The position numbers and the translations under genes were made by a program. From Actinomadura litoris (GTDB lineage: Bacteria; Actinomycetota; Actinomycetes; Streptosporangiales; Streptosporangiaceae): a DNA stretch of 64,000 nucleotides. The first letter of the stretch is position 1; every line of letters starts with the position of its first letter. Positions 56,089-64,000 of this stretch are shown piece after piece. The notes below the pieces were generated by a model that was given only the letters and a program-made list of their open reading frames with translations, made no database searches and had not been told where the DNA came from. The stretch covers positions 62,001 through 126,000 of the forward strand of contig NZ_WOFH01000004.1 in NCBI RefSeq assembly GCF_009733595.1, written 5' to 3'.

Positions 56089-57273
56089 CTAGCGGCCTGT
56101 GGCGGGGGCGCGCAGGCGGGCGCGGTCGGGTTTGCCGGAGGGCAGCAGCGGGATGGCCTCGACGAGTTCCAGCTCGTGCGGGGCGGCGTGGGCGGGCAGC
56201 GTCTCGCGGACGAGGGCGCGCAGCTCGGGCAGGGCGGGGGCGGGGTGGGCGCCGGGGGCGGGGACGACGACGGCGGTGACGCGCTCGCCCCAGTCGGGGT
56301 CGGGGCGTCCGACGACGACGACGTCGTGGACGGCGGGGTGGCGGGACAGGGCGGTGGCGACCTCGCCGGCGACGACCTTCTCGCCGCCGGTGTTGATCAC
56401 GTCGTCGACGCGGCCGAGGACGCGGAGCCGCCCGTGGTCGAGGGCGCCGAGGTCCTGGGTGCGGAACCAGTCGCCGTCCATGGCCTCGGCGGTGGCGTCG
56501 GGGCGGAGCCGGTAGCGGGCGAACAGGGACGGGCCGGCGAGGCGGATCCGCCCGTCCGGGCCGAGGGCGGCGCGCATCCCGTCGAGGGGGACGCCGTCGT
56601 AGACGCAGCCGCCGCAGGTCTCGCTCATGCCGTAGCTGGGGTGGACGCGGCCGCCGCGGGCGCGGGCCTCGGCGAGCAGGCCGGGGGCGGCGGCGGCGCC
56701 GCCGAGGACGACGGCGCCGAGGGAGGCCAGGTCGGTGCCGGCGTCCAGGAGGCGGCGGAGCTGGGTGGGGACGAGCGCGATGTGCAGGTCGCGGGCGGCG
56801 GTCGCGGCAAGGTCGGCGACGGCGGCGGTGTCGAAGCGGGGGTGCAGGACGGGGTGGGTGCCGGCGACGAGGGAGCGGACGAGGACCTGGACGCCGGAGA
56901 TGTGGCTGGTGGGCACGCAGCACAGCCACCGGTCGCCGGGCGCGGCGCCGAGGCGGGCGAGGGTGCCGGCGGCGGAGTGGCGCAGGGCGGCGGCGGTCAG
57001 CTCGACGAACTTGGGTGTGCCGGTGGAGCCGGAGGTGGCGATGAGGACGGCGGTGTCGTCGTGGACGGGGACGCCGCCGTCGCGGGGGGTGAGGCCGTCC
57101 TCGGTCTGGACGGCGTGCGGGGCGAGGGCGTCCAGCAGGGCCTGGAGGGCGGGCGGGGGCAGGCCGGGGGAGAGGGGGCAGATCGCGGGTCCGGTGCCGT
57201 CGAGCGCGGCGGCCAGCGCCCGGAGCAGGTCGGGGCCGGGCGGGAGGAGGACGGCGTGCAGGCGGCGATCCAT
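56089..57273 (-). CDS. menE: o-Succinylbenzoate-CoA ligase MenE
   Basis: 394 residues from ATG 57273, rather short but complete. Adenylate-forming enzyme: ATSGSTGTPKFVELT P-loop (about 80-94), SYGMSETCGGCVYDG, GDWFRTQDLG, and the catalytic lysine in LLPSGKPDRARL near the end. Divergent from menB, so the men genes share a promoter region (57274-57414). Confidence 0.9.
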   Translation of the reverse strand: MDRRLHAVLLPPGPDLLRALAAALDGTGPAICPLSPGLPPPALQALLDALAPHAVQTEDGLTPRDGGVPVHDDTAVLIATSGSTGTPKFVELTAAALRHSAAGTLARLGAAPGDRWLCCVPTSHISGVQVLVRSLVAGTHPVLHPRFDTAAVADLAATAARDLHIALVPTQLRRLLDAGTDLASLGAVVLGGAAAAPGLLAEARARGGRVHPSYGMSETCGGCVYDGVPLDGMRAALGPDGRIRLAGPSLFARYRLRPDATAEAMDGDWFRTQDLGALDHGRLRVLGRVDDVINTGGEKVVAGEVATALSRHPAVHDVVVVGRPDPDWGERVTAVVVPAPGAHPAPALPELRALVRETLPAHAAPHELELVEAIPLLPSGKPDRARLRAPATGR

Positions 57274-57414
57274 GATCCCGCCAGGGTAGACGACTACGCT
57301 GAACGCGTTCAAATCATCCGGTGGCGTGGGGCTGGTGTGCCGGGGGCGGAGGACGGTCCGGGCCGCCGGGGCGGTTGAATGGGGCGGGCCGAACGGGCGG
57401 CAGGAGAGGACGAC

Positions 57415-58314
57415 ATGGTCTCGGAGTTGTTCGACGCGAGCGCCTGGAAAGAGGTGGAGGGGTTCGGGTTCACCGACATCACCTATCACCGGGCCGTCGA
57501 CCACGGCACGGTGCGGGTGGCGTTCGACCGCCCGGAGGTGCGGAACGCGTTCCGCCCGCACACGGTGGACGAGCTGTACCGGGCGCTGGACCACGCGCGG
57601 ATGTCCAGCGACATCGGGTGCGTGCTGCTGACGGGGAACGGGCCCTCGCCCAAGGACGGCGGGTGGGCGTTCTGCTCGGGCGGCGACCAGCGGATCCGGG
57701 GCCGGGACGGCTACCGGTACGCCGAGGGGGAGACCTCGGACACGATCGACCCGGCGCGCGCGGGGCGGCTGCACATCCTGGAGGTGCAGCGGCTGATCCG
57801 CTTCATGGGCAAGGTCGTGATCTGCGTGGTGCCGGGGTGGGCCGCGGGCGGCGGGCACAGCCTGCACGTGGTGGCCGATCTCACGCTCGCGAGCCGGGAG
57901 CACGCGCGGTTCAAGCAGACCGACGCGGACGTGGCGAGCTTCGACGGCGGGTTCGGGTCGGCGTACCTGGCGCGGCAGGTGGGGCAGAAGTTCGCGCGGG
58001 AGATCTTCTTCCTGGGCGACACCTACGACGCGGAGGCCGCGCACCGGATGGGCATGGTGAACGCGGTCGTGCCGCACGCCGAGCTGGAGGCGACGGCGCT
58101 GGAGTGGGCGCGCAAGGTCAACGGGAAGAGCCCGACCGCGCAGCGGATGCTGAAGTACGCCTTCAACCTCGTCGACGACGGGCTGGTGGGGCAGCAGGTG
58201 TTCGCCGGGGAGGCGACGCGGCTGGCCTACGGCACGGACGAGGCGGCCGAGGGGCGGGATTCGTTCCTGGAGAAGCGTGACGCCGATTGGTCGCGTTTCC
58301 CGTGGTACTACTAG
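57415..58314 (+). CDS. menB: 1,4-Dihydroxy-2-naphthoyl-CoA synthase MenB
   Basis: 299 residues. Crotonase fold with SGGDQRIRGRDGYRYAEGE, the oxyanion segment PGWAAGGGHSLHVVADL, and FKQTDADVASFDGGFGSAYLAR. C-terminal DADWSRFPWYY is typical. Closes the second ring in menaquinone synthesis. AGGAGAGGA before the ATG. Confidence 0.96.
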   Translation: MVSELFDASAWKEVEGFGFTDITYHRAVDHGTVRVAFDRPEVRNAFRPHTVDELYRALDHARMSSDIGCVLLTGNGPSPKDGGWAFCSGGDQRIRGRDGYRYAEGETSDTIDPARAGRLHILEVQRLIRFMGKVVICVVPGWAAGGGHSLHVVADLTLASREHARFKQTDADVASFDGGFGSAYLARQVGQKFAREIFFLGDTYDAEAAHRMGMVNAVVPHAELEATALEWARKVNGKSPTAQRMLKYAFNLVDDGLVGQQVFAGEATRLAYGTDEAAEGRDSFLEKRDADWSRFPWYY

Positions 58315-58349
58315 GTTCGGTTCGATAGGTGACGCCAGGGGGTCAGCGG

Positions 58350-59312
58350 GTGCGGGTCTACTCCATCCCGATGCGGACGCGGTTCCGCGGTGTGACGCGG
58401 CGGGAGGGCGTGCTCGTCGAGGGCCCCGCCGGCTGGGGGGAGTTCTCGCCGTTCGCCGAGTACGGCCCGGCCGAGTGCGCCCGCTGGTTGGGCGCGGCGC
58501 GGGAGGCGGCGTTCGAGGGGTTCCCGGCGCCGGTGCGCGACCGGGTGCCGGTGAACGTGACGATCCCGGCGGTCGGGCCGGAGCGGGCGTTCGAGATGGC
58601 GAAGGTGTCGGGGTGCCGCACCGCGAAGGTGAAGGTGGCCGAGCGGGGGCGTCCCGACGCCGAGGACATGGCGCGGGTGGAGGCCGTCCGCGACGCGATG
58701 GGGCCGGGCGGCCGGGTCCGGGTGGACGCCAACGGCGGGTGGGACGTGGAGCGCGCCGTCCGGATGATCCGCGCGCTGGACCGGTGGGAGCTGGAGTACG
58801 CCGAGCAGCCGTGCGCGACGCTGGAGGAGCTCGGGCAGGTGCGGCGGCGGGTGGACGTGCCGATCGCGGCCGATGAGTCGATCCGCCGGGCGGAGGACCC
58901 GCTGAAGGTGCGGGCCGCGGGCGCGGCGGACATCGCGGTGCTGAAGGCGCAGCCGCTGGGCGGGGTGCGGGAGGCGCTGCGGGTCGCGGAGGCGTGCGGG
59001 CTGCCGGTGGTGGTGTCGAGCGCGGTGGAGACGTCGGTGGGGCTGGCCGCGGGGGTGGCGCTGGCGGCGGCGCTGCCGGAGCTGCGGTTCGCGTGCGGGC
59101 TGGCGACGCTGGCGCTGCTGGAGGGCGACGTGGTCGGTGCTCCGCTGGCCCCGGTGGGCGGGGAGATCGCCGTGCGGCGGCCGGGCGTGGACGAGGAGGC
59201 GCTGCGCCGCTTCGAGGTCACCGGCGAAGACGAGACCGGGGCGTGGCGGCGGCGGGCGGCCGCGGCGCAGGAGCACCTGGGCGGCCCGCCGGTGCTCGGG
59301 GTGGCGCGGTGA
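58350..59312 (+). CDS. menC: o-Succinylbenzoate synthase MenC
   Basis: 320 residues from GTG 58350 (GGGGG 7 bases upstream; GTG 58329 would add 7). Enolase superfamily: KVKVAE lysine pair, metal ligands in RVRVDANGGW, EYAEQPC and IAADESIR, then LKAQPLGGVREAL. Dehydrates SHCHC in menaquinone synthesis. The stop overlaps the menD start. Confidence 0.92.
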   Translation: MRVYSIPMRTRFRGVTRREGVLVEGPAGWGEFSPFAEYGPAECARWLGAAREAAFEGFPAPVRDRVPVNVTIPAVGPERAFEMAKVSGCRTAKVKVAERGRPDAEDMARVEAVRDAMGPGGRVRVDANGGWDVERAVRMIRALDRWELEYAEQPCATLEELGQVRRRVDVPIAADESIRRAEDPLKVRAAGAADIAVLKAQPLGGVREALRVAEACGLPVVVSSAVETSVGLAAGVALAAALPELRFACGLATLALLEGDVVGAPLAPVGGEIAVRRPGVDEEALRRFEVTGEDETGAWRRRAAAAQEHLGGPPVLGVAR

Positions 59313-60979
59313 ATCCGGCGACCGCGCTGGCCACCGTCCTGGTGGACGAGTTGCTGCGGTGCGGGATGACCGACGCGGTGCTGGCGCCGGGGTCGCGGTC
59401 GGCCCCGCTGGCGCTGGCGCTGCACGCCGCCGAGGAGGCGGGCCGGGTCCGGCTGCACGTGCGGATCGACGAGCGGTCGGCGTCCTTCCTCGGCCTCGGG
59501 ATGGCCAAGCGCGCGGGGCGTCCGGTGGCGCTGGTGTGCACGTCGGGGACGGCGGCGGCGAACTTCCATCCGGCGGTGATCGAGGCGCACGAGTCGGGCG
59601 TCCCGCTGCTGGTGATCACCGCGGACCGTCCGCCGGAGCTGCGCGACACGGGCGCGAACCAGACGATCGACCAGGTCAAGCTGTACGGGACGGCGGCGCG
59701 GTGGAGCACCGAGGTCGGCGCGCCGGAGAACCGTCCGGGGATGGTGGCGTACTGGCGGTCGCTGGTGAGCCGGGCGTGGGGGCTGGCGCAGGCGCCGGTG
59801 CCGGGTCCGGTGCACCTGAACGCGGCGTTCCGGGAGCCGCTGATCCCCGACGGCGACGAGACGTGGTGCGAGCCGCTGGACGGCGACGCGACGGGCGCGT
59901 GGACGAAGGTGCGGGCGGCGACGCCGGGGTCGGTGCTGCACGTCCCGCCGACGCGGCGCGGGGTGCTGGTGGTGGGCGACGGCGCGGTCAACGTCAAGCG
60001 GTACGTGGCGGCGGCGTCGATGGCGGGGTGGCCGGTGCTGGCCGAGCCGAACGGCAACGCCCGCTACGGCGACCACGCGCTGTCCTCGCACCACTTCCTG
60101 CTGGGGGTGCCGGAGTTCGTGGAGCGGCACCGCCCGGAGGTGGTGGTGACGCTGGGCAAGCCGGGCCTGTCGCGTCCGCTGCTGTCGCTGCTGCGCCGGG
60201 CGGAGGAGCACATCGTGCTGGCGCCCGACCTGGCGCACTGGCCCGACCCGGTCCGGTCGGCGACGCAGGTCGCGCCGGAGGTGGAGATCCCGGTGGTGTC
60301 GGGCGACGACGCGTGGCTGAAGTCGTGGCGGGCGGCCGACCTTGCCGCCGCGGCGGCGGTCGACGGGGTGCTGGACGCCGTCCCGGAGGTGAGCGAGCCC
60401 CGGCTGGCGCGTGACCTGGTGGCGGCGCTGCCGGGCGGGTCGCTGCTGTTCTCTGCGGCGAGCATGCCGATCCGCGACCTGGACCAGGTGATGCGGCCGC
60501 GCCGGGGGATCCGGGTGATGGCGAACCGGGGGGCTAGCGGAATCGACGGGCTGGTGTCGACGGCGATGGGCGCGGCGCTGCTGCACAGCGGCCGCTCCTA
60601 CGCGCTGCTCGGCGACCTGGCGTTCCTGCACGACCAGAACGGGCTGATCGTCGGCCCGCAGGACCGCCGTCCCGATCTGGCGATCGTGGTGGTGAACAAC
60701 CAGGGCGGCGGGATCTTCTCGCTGCTGCCGCAGGCGGCGCTGCACGGCCCGTTCGAGCGGGTCTTCGGCACCCCGCACCGGGTGGACCTGGAGGCGGTCG
60801 CGGCCGCGCACGGCCTCCCGTACCGGCGGCTGGAGCTCGCGGCGGACCTGCCGAAGGCGATCGCGGGGGAGGGGCTGCGGATCGTCGAGGCCCGCACCGA
60901 CAGGGAAGTGAACGCGGCGCTGCACGGCCAGATGCGCAAGGCGGCGCACGCCGCCGTCCGCGCCCTCCTGGCGTCCTGA
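59309..60979 (+). CDS. menD: SEPHCHC synthase MenD
   Basis: 556 residues from GTG 59309. Thiamine-diphosphate enzyme joining 2-oxoglutarate to isochorismate: APGSRSAPLALAL, the conserved Glu region HVRIDERSASFLGLGMAK, TSGTAAANFHPAVIEA, NRGASGIDGLVSTAMGAA and NNQGGGIFSLLPQ. Coupled to menC by GTGA overlap. thiC in the same window supplies its cofactor pathway. Confidence 0.95.
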   Translation: MNPATALATVLVDELLRCGMTDAVLAPGSRSAPLALALHAAEEAGRVRLHVRIDERSASFLGLGMAKRAGRPVALVCTSGTAAANFHPAVIEAHESGVPLLVITADRPPELRDTGANQTIDQVKLYGTAARWSTEVGAPENRPGMVAYWRSLVSRAWGLAQAPVPGPVHLNAAFREPLIPDGDETWCEPLDGDATGAWTKVRAATPGSVLHVPPTRRGVLVVGDGAVNVKRYVAAASMAGWPVLAEPNGNARYGDHALSSHHFLLGVPEFVERHRPEVVVTLGKPGLSRPLLSLLRRAEEHIVLAPDLAHWPDPVRSATQVAPEVEIPVVSGDDAWLKSWRAADLAAAAAVDGVLDAVPEVSEPRLARDLVAALPGGSLLFSAASMPIRDLDQVMRPRRGIRVMANRGASGIDGLVSTAMGAALLHSGRSYALLGDLAFLHDQNGLIVGPQDRRPDLAIVVVNNQGGGIFSLLPQAALHGPFERVFGTPHRVDLEAVAAAHGLPYRRLELAADLPKAIAGEGLRIVEARTDREVNAALHGQMRKAAHAAVRALLAS

Positions 60980-61022
60980 TTTCAGAGCGCGACGACGTTC
61001 GGCTTCATGCTTTCATTCTGAA

Positions 61023-61038
61023 ACTTACAATGTAAAGG
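61023..61038. promoter_or_regulatory. TTAC-N3-GTAA palindrome, third copy
   Basis: ACTTACAATGTAAAGG, followed by GCGTCGGGCGGTG, nearly the same as after the copy at 54960. It lies between the 3' ends of menD and the convergent phosphatase, in an AT-richer patch, where no promoter for a known gene is expected. Confidence 0.5.
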
Positions 61039-61108
61039 CGTCGGGCGGTGTGCTTCCCCCCTAACACACAGACCCAAAAAACCACTCACCCAAGCAAAGC
61101 GCAGACAG

Positions 61109-61930
61109 TCAGCCGAGGAGGCGGGCGCGCAGGGCTTCGGTGTCCTCGTCCGTCCAGCCGTGGGAGGTCAGCCAGCCGAGCGGGCCGCCGAAGCGCTCGT
61201 CGATGTGGCAGAGGAACGTCGACATCGTCGCCGCGCGGGGGCGGTGGGAGTCGGCGGGGCGCGAGTCCAGGTCGGCGGCGTAGGTGTCGCTGCCGCGGAG
61301 CCGGCCGAGGGTGCGTTCGAGGCGTTCGCCGCTGAGGGTGTAGTCGGCGATGACGGCCTCGCGGGTCACGCCGGCGACCTCCAGCGCGAAGGCGCAGACG
61401 ACGCCGGTGCGGTCCTTGCCGGCGGCGCAGTGGACGAGCGCGGCGCCGTCGGTGCGGGTCATGACGCGCAGGGCGGCGACGATGGAGTCGGGGCGGTCGT
61501 TGAGGTAGCCGTGGTAGTGGCTGATGGAGCGGTCGTGCTCGGGTGCGGGTTCGCCGTCGCCGGGGCGGCTCTGCCAGGGGAGGACGGCGGTGGCGGCGGT
61601 GCCGGAGTGTGCGGGGGTGCCGGCGACGGCGTCGGTGTGCCGGCCGCCCTCGGCGAACAGGGAGAGCTGGTGGATGGTGACGCTGGGGACGCGGGTGAGG
61701 GGGCCGGGGCCTTCGAGGTGGATCTCGGTGTGGGTGCGCAGGTCGATGACGTTCTTGAGGGCGTAGTCGTCCACCAGGACGCGGACGTCGGCGACCGAGA
61801 GGTCCTGGAGGTTGTCGGAGCGCAGGAGGCGTCCCCAGCGTGTGGGGCGGCCGGCGGCGGTGGGGAGGCCGCCGAGGTCGCGGGCGTTGGCGGCGCCGTC
61901 CAGGTCGATCCACCGGGTGCGTTCGCTCAT
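61109..61930 (-). CDS. Tyrosine-protein phosphatase (PtpB/DSP-like)
   Basis: 273 residues. Signature HCAAGKDRTGVV (Cys near 163) fits the C-x5-R loop; N-terminal ANARDLGGLPTAAGRPTRWGRLLRSDNL is typical of the Y_phosphatase3/PtpB group. Likely dephosphorylates protein tyrosine or phosphoinositides. Divergent from the desaturase gene, 202 bases apart. Confidence 0.9.
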   Translation of the reverse strand: MSERTRWIDLDGAANARDLGGLPTAAGRPTRWGRLLRSDNLQDLSVADVRVLVDDYALKNVIDLRTHTEIHLEGPGPLTRVPSVTIHQLSLFAEGGRHTDAVAGTPAHSGTAATAVLPWQSRPGDGEPAPEHDRSISHYHGYLNDRPDSIVAALRVMTRTDGAALVHCAAGKDRTGVVCAFALEVAGVTREAVIADYTLSGERLERTLGRLRGSDTYAADLDSRPADSHRPRAATMSTFLCHIDERFGGPLGWLTSHGWTDEDTEALRARLLG

Positions 61931-62132
61931 GGCTTATGACCCTATAGGGGCGGCGTGTCCGTTCCCTGGCGCAGGGTCCTGTTCAGATGGCCATGGTGCT
62001 GTGGCGTGAGGTGACCGGGACCTGCGAGCCAGGTCAGGGATGGCTCCCTAGCGTGGCGACCGCGGGGGTGCACGCTCCGTAGCTTTGCGGTGCGCCCCGC
62101 GGTGGGGCGTGCCCCCTGCGATAGGAGCCTTC

Positions 62133-63170
62133 ATGCCCGCGATCCTCGACGCCCCGTCCGCGCGTGCCGGTCGGGAGGGGGGCGGCAGCGACTTCACGCC
62201 GCTGGCGCGGCGGGTTCGGGAGAGCGGGTTGCTGGAGCGGCGTCCCGGCTACTACGGGCGGGCGATCGGTCTGAACCTGGCCGCGACGGCGGCGTTGTGG
62301 GCGGCGGTGGCGTTCGCGGGCGGGTCGTGGTGGGTGGTGCTGCTGGCGGTTCCGCTGGCGGTGGTGTCGACGCGGACGGCGTTCCTGGGGCATGACGCGG
62401 GGCATCGGCAGATCGCGGGGTCGGCGCGGGCGAATCGGTTGCTGGGGTTGGCGTTGGGGAATCTGCTGTTGGGGATGGGGCATGGGTGGTGGAGCGACAA
62501 GCACAACCGGCATCACGCGAATCCGAACCATGTGGGGAAGGACCCGGATGTGGGGGAGGGCGTGCTGGCGTGGACGCGGGAGCAGGCGGTGCGGCAGCGG
62601 GGTCCGCTGCGGTGGGTGGCGCGGCATCAGGCGGCGTTGTTCTTTCCGCTGCTGACGCTGGAGGGCTTCAACCTGAAGATCGGTAGTGCGTTGTTCCTGC
62701 GGGAGCGCGGGCGGCGTGAGCGGCTGGTGGAGGGCGGGCTGCTCGTGCTGCACGCGGTGGGGTATCTGGGGTTGGTGTTCGCGTTGCTGAGCCCGGGGAA
62801 GGCCGTGGTGCTGGTGCTGTTGCACCAGGCGCTGTTCGGGGTGCATCTGGGGAGTGTGTTCGCGCCGAACCACAAGGGGATGGCGATGCCGGAGCCGGGT
62901 GCGCGGTGGGGTCATCTGCGTCGGCAGGTGCTGACGTCGCGGAACGTGCGGGGCGGTGCGGTGACGGACTGGTTGATGGGCGGGTTGAACTACCAGATCG
63001 AGCATCATCTGTTCCCGAGCGTTCCGCGGTGCAATCTGCGGCGGGTGCAGCCGCTGGTGCGTGAGCACTGCGCGAGGTTGGGGCTGCCGTTCGCGGAGGC
63101 GGGGCTGGTGGAGTCGTACCGGTTGGCGCTGGGTCACATGCGTGAGGTGGGGGAGCCGTTGCGGGGGTGA
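62133..63170 (+). CDS. Membrane fatty acid (acyl-CoA) desaturase
   Basis: 345 residues from ATG 62133 with AGGAG upstream. Three histidine boxes HDAGH, HNRHH and QIEHH bind the di-iron centre. Four membrane helices. Introduces a double bond in acyl chains, tuning membrane fluidity. Stands alone; the glycosylase follows after 29 bases. Confidence 0.92.
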   Translation: MPAILDAPSARAGREGGGSDFTPLARRVRESGLLERRPGYYGRAIGLNLAATAALWAAVAFAGGSWWVVLLAVPLAVVSTRTAFLGHDAGHRQIAGSARANRLLGLALGNLLLGMGHGWWSDKHNRHHANPNHVGKDPDVGEGVLAWTREQAVRQRGPLRWVARHQAALFFPLLTLEGFNLKIGSALFLRERGRRERLVEGGLLVLHAVGYLGLVFALLSPGKAVVLVLLHQALFGVHLGSVFAPNHKGMAMPEPGARWGHLRRQVLTSRNVRGGAVTDWLMGGLNYQIEHHLFPSVPRCNLRRVQPLVREHCARLGLPFAEAGLVESYRLALGHMREVGEPLRG

Positions 63171-63199
63171 GGAACCGCTGAGAGCCCTATGCTGGGCGG

Positions 63200-64000
63200 G
63201 TGCCTGAGGGACACACCGTTCATCGTCTGGCCGCCGAGCATCAGCGGATGTTCGGCGGCCGTGTCGTGGGCGCGGTGAGTCCGCAGGGGCGTTTCGCGGA
63301 GGGCGCGGCGGCGGTGGACGGGCAGGTGCTGGAGGGCGCGGACGCGCACGGGAAGCATCTGCTGCTGCGGTTGGCGGACGAGCGGTCGGTGCACGTCCAT
63401 CTGGGGATCTACGGGAAGTATGTGTTCGGGGGGTTGCCGGCGCCGGAGCCGGTGGGTGTGGTGCGGCTGCGGTTGACCGGGGAGGCGCATCACGCGGATC
63501 TGCGCGGGCCGAACGTGTGCGAGTTGTTGGAGCCGGGCGGGGTGAAGTTGCTGCGTGACCGGTTGGGGCCTGATCCGTTGCGGGCGGACGGTGATCCGGG
63601 GCGGGCGTGGCGGCGGATCTCGCGGACGCGGACGCCGATCGCGGTGTTGTTGATGGATCAGTCGGTGGTGGCGGGTCCGGGGAACATCTACCGGGCGGAG
63701 GTGCTGTTCCGGCAGGGGGTGGATCCGCGGTTGCCGGGTCGGCGGTTGTCGGCGGAGCGGTGGGGTGCGATCTGGGACGACCTGGCGGTGTTGATGGCGG
63801 AGGGGGTGCGGGCGGGGCGGATCGACACGGTGCGTCCGGAGCACACGCCGGAGGCGATGGGGCGGCCGCCGCGGGTGGATGGTCATGGTGGTGAGGTGTA
63901 TGTGTACCGGCGGGCGGGGCAGCCGTGTCTGGTGTGCGGTGGGGTGGTGCGGACGGTGGAGGTGGCGTCGCGGAACCTGTTCTGGTGTCCGGTGTGCCAG
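63200..64000 (+). CDS. Fpg/Nei family DNA glycosylase (Nei2-like), 3' partial
   Basis: 267 residues visible, running off the right edge within the C-terminal zinc finger (CLVCGG...FWCPVCQ), so only a few residues are missing. GTG start gives MPEGHTVHRLAAEH with the catalytic Pro2 and Glu3. HGKHLLLRL and GPGNIYRAEVLF are family motifs. Excises oxidised bases from DNA. Confidence 0.92.
   Translation, partial: MPEGHTVHRLAAEHQRMFGGRVVGAVSPQGRFAEGAAAVDGQVLEGADAHGKHLLLRLADERSVHVHLGIYGKYVFGGLPAPEPVGVVRLRLTGEAHHADLRGPNVCELLEPGGVKLLRDRLGPDPLRADGDPGRAWRRISRTRTPIAVLLMDQSVVAGPGNIYRAEVLFRQGVDPRLPGRRLSAERWGAIWDDLAVLMAEGVRAGRIDTVRPEHTPEAMGRPPRVDGHGGEVYVYRRAGQPCLVCGGVVRTVEVASRNLFWCPVCQ

Overview
The window is about 64 kb of very GC-rich DNA. 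Short intergenic gaps, many ATGA/GTGA start-stop overlaps, GTG starts and strong third-position G/C bias point to a filamentous actinobacterium. Gene content fits a member of the Streptosporangiales such as Actinomadura (inference): an FHA/FtsR/bifunctional-nuclease/MerR/gcvP block, DUF881-Sbp-DUF881, F420-type oxidoreductases, DUF5999 and AMIN-like secreted proteins. I see no prophage, insertion sequence, CRISPR array, tRNA or rRNA.

Layout. (1) 1-13550: a catabolic island. It holds hydantoinase/oxoprolinase subunits A (cut by the window edge) and B, a lipoyl-bearing E2 acyltransferase, an LLM-class flavin/F420 oxidoreductase, a complete five-gene branched-chain-amino-acid-type ABC importer, a VanB-type reductase paired with a PPOX-family flavoprotein, and an IclR regulator. 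(2) 13581-18498: an AMIN-like secreted protein, thiC behind a TPP riboswitch, a P-loop kinase and a secreted sialidase. (3) 18678-30364: an orphan histidine kinase, a NUDIX hydrolase, a CDP-alcohol phosphatidyltransferase overlapping a nucleotidyltransferase/degenerate-mutase fusion, two families of tandem DNA repeats, a molybdenum-cofactor-sulfurase-like PLP enzyme, an ABCG-like transporter carrying a large repeat insertion, and a divergent MocR/LysE pair. (4) 30480-42074: the conserved actinobacterial block DUF881-Sbp-DUF881-FHA(GarA)-FtsR-BFN-MerR, then a flippase-like membrane protein with a degenerate kinase-like module, and gcvP behind a tandem glycine riboswitch. (5) 42217-56036: TPR protein, hydrolase, DUF5999, lutABC, TetR, small proteins, NUDIX, MarR divergent from a Drr-type ABC exporter, a group-2-like sigma-70 factor and a cation-diffusion transporter. 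(6) 56089-60979: menaquinone genes menE (minus) and menB-menC-menD (plus), the classical o-succinylbenzoate route. (7) 61109-64000: a tyrosine phosphatase, a fatty acid desaturase and a Nei-type DNA glycosylase that runs off the edge.

How genes work together. Genes 1-13550 look like one pathway for importing and breaking down an amide or ring compound under IclR-type control. lutABC form a lactate oxidation complex. menB-C-D are translationally coupled or closely spaced. The GarA block links glycine/2-oxoglutarate metabolism and cell division control to gcvP. No wholly unknown multi-gene system was found. The strongest oddities are an 11-unit minisatellite inside the membrane domain of the ABC transporter, two adjacent tandem DNA repeat families, a catalytically degenerate mutase domain, a degenerate kinase-like module, and a palindrome shared by three loci.
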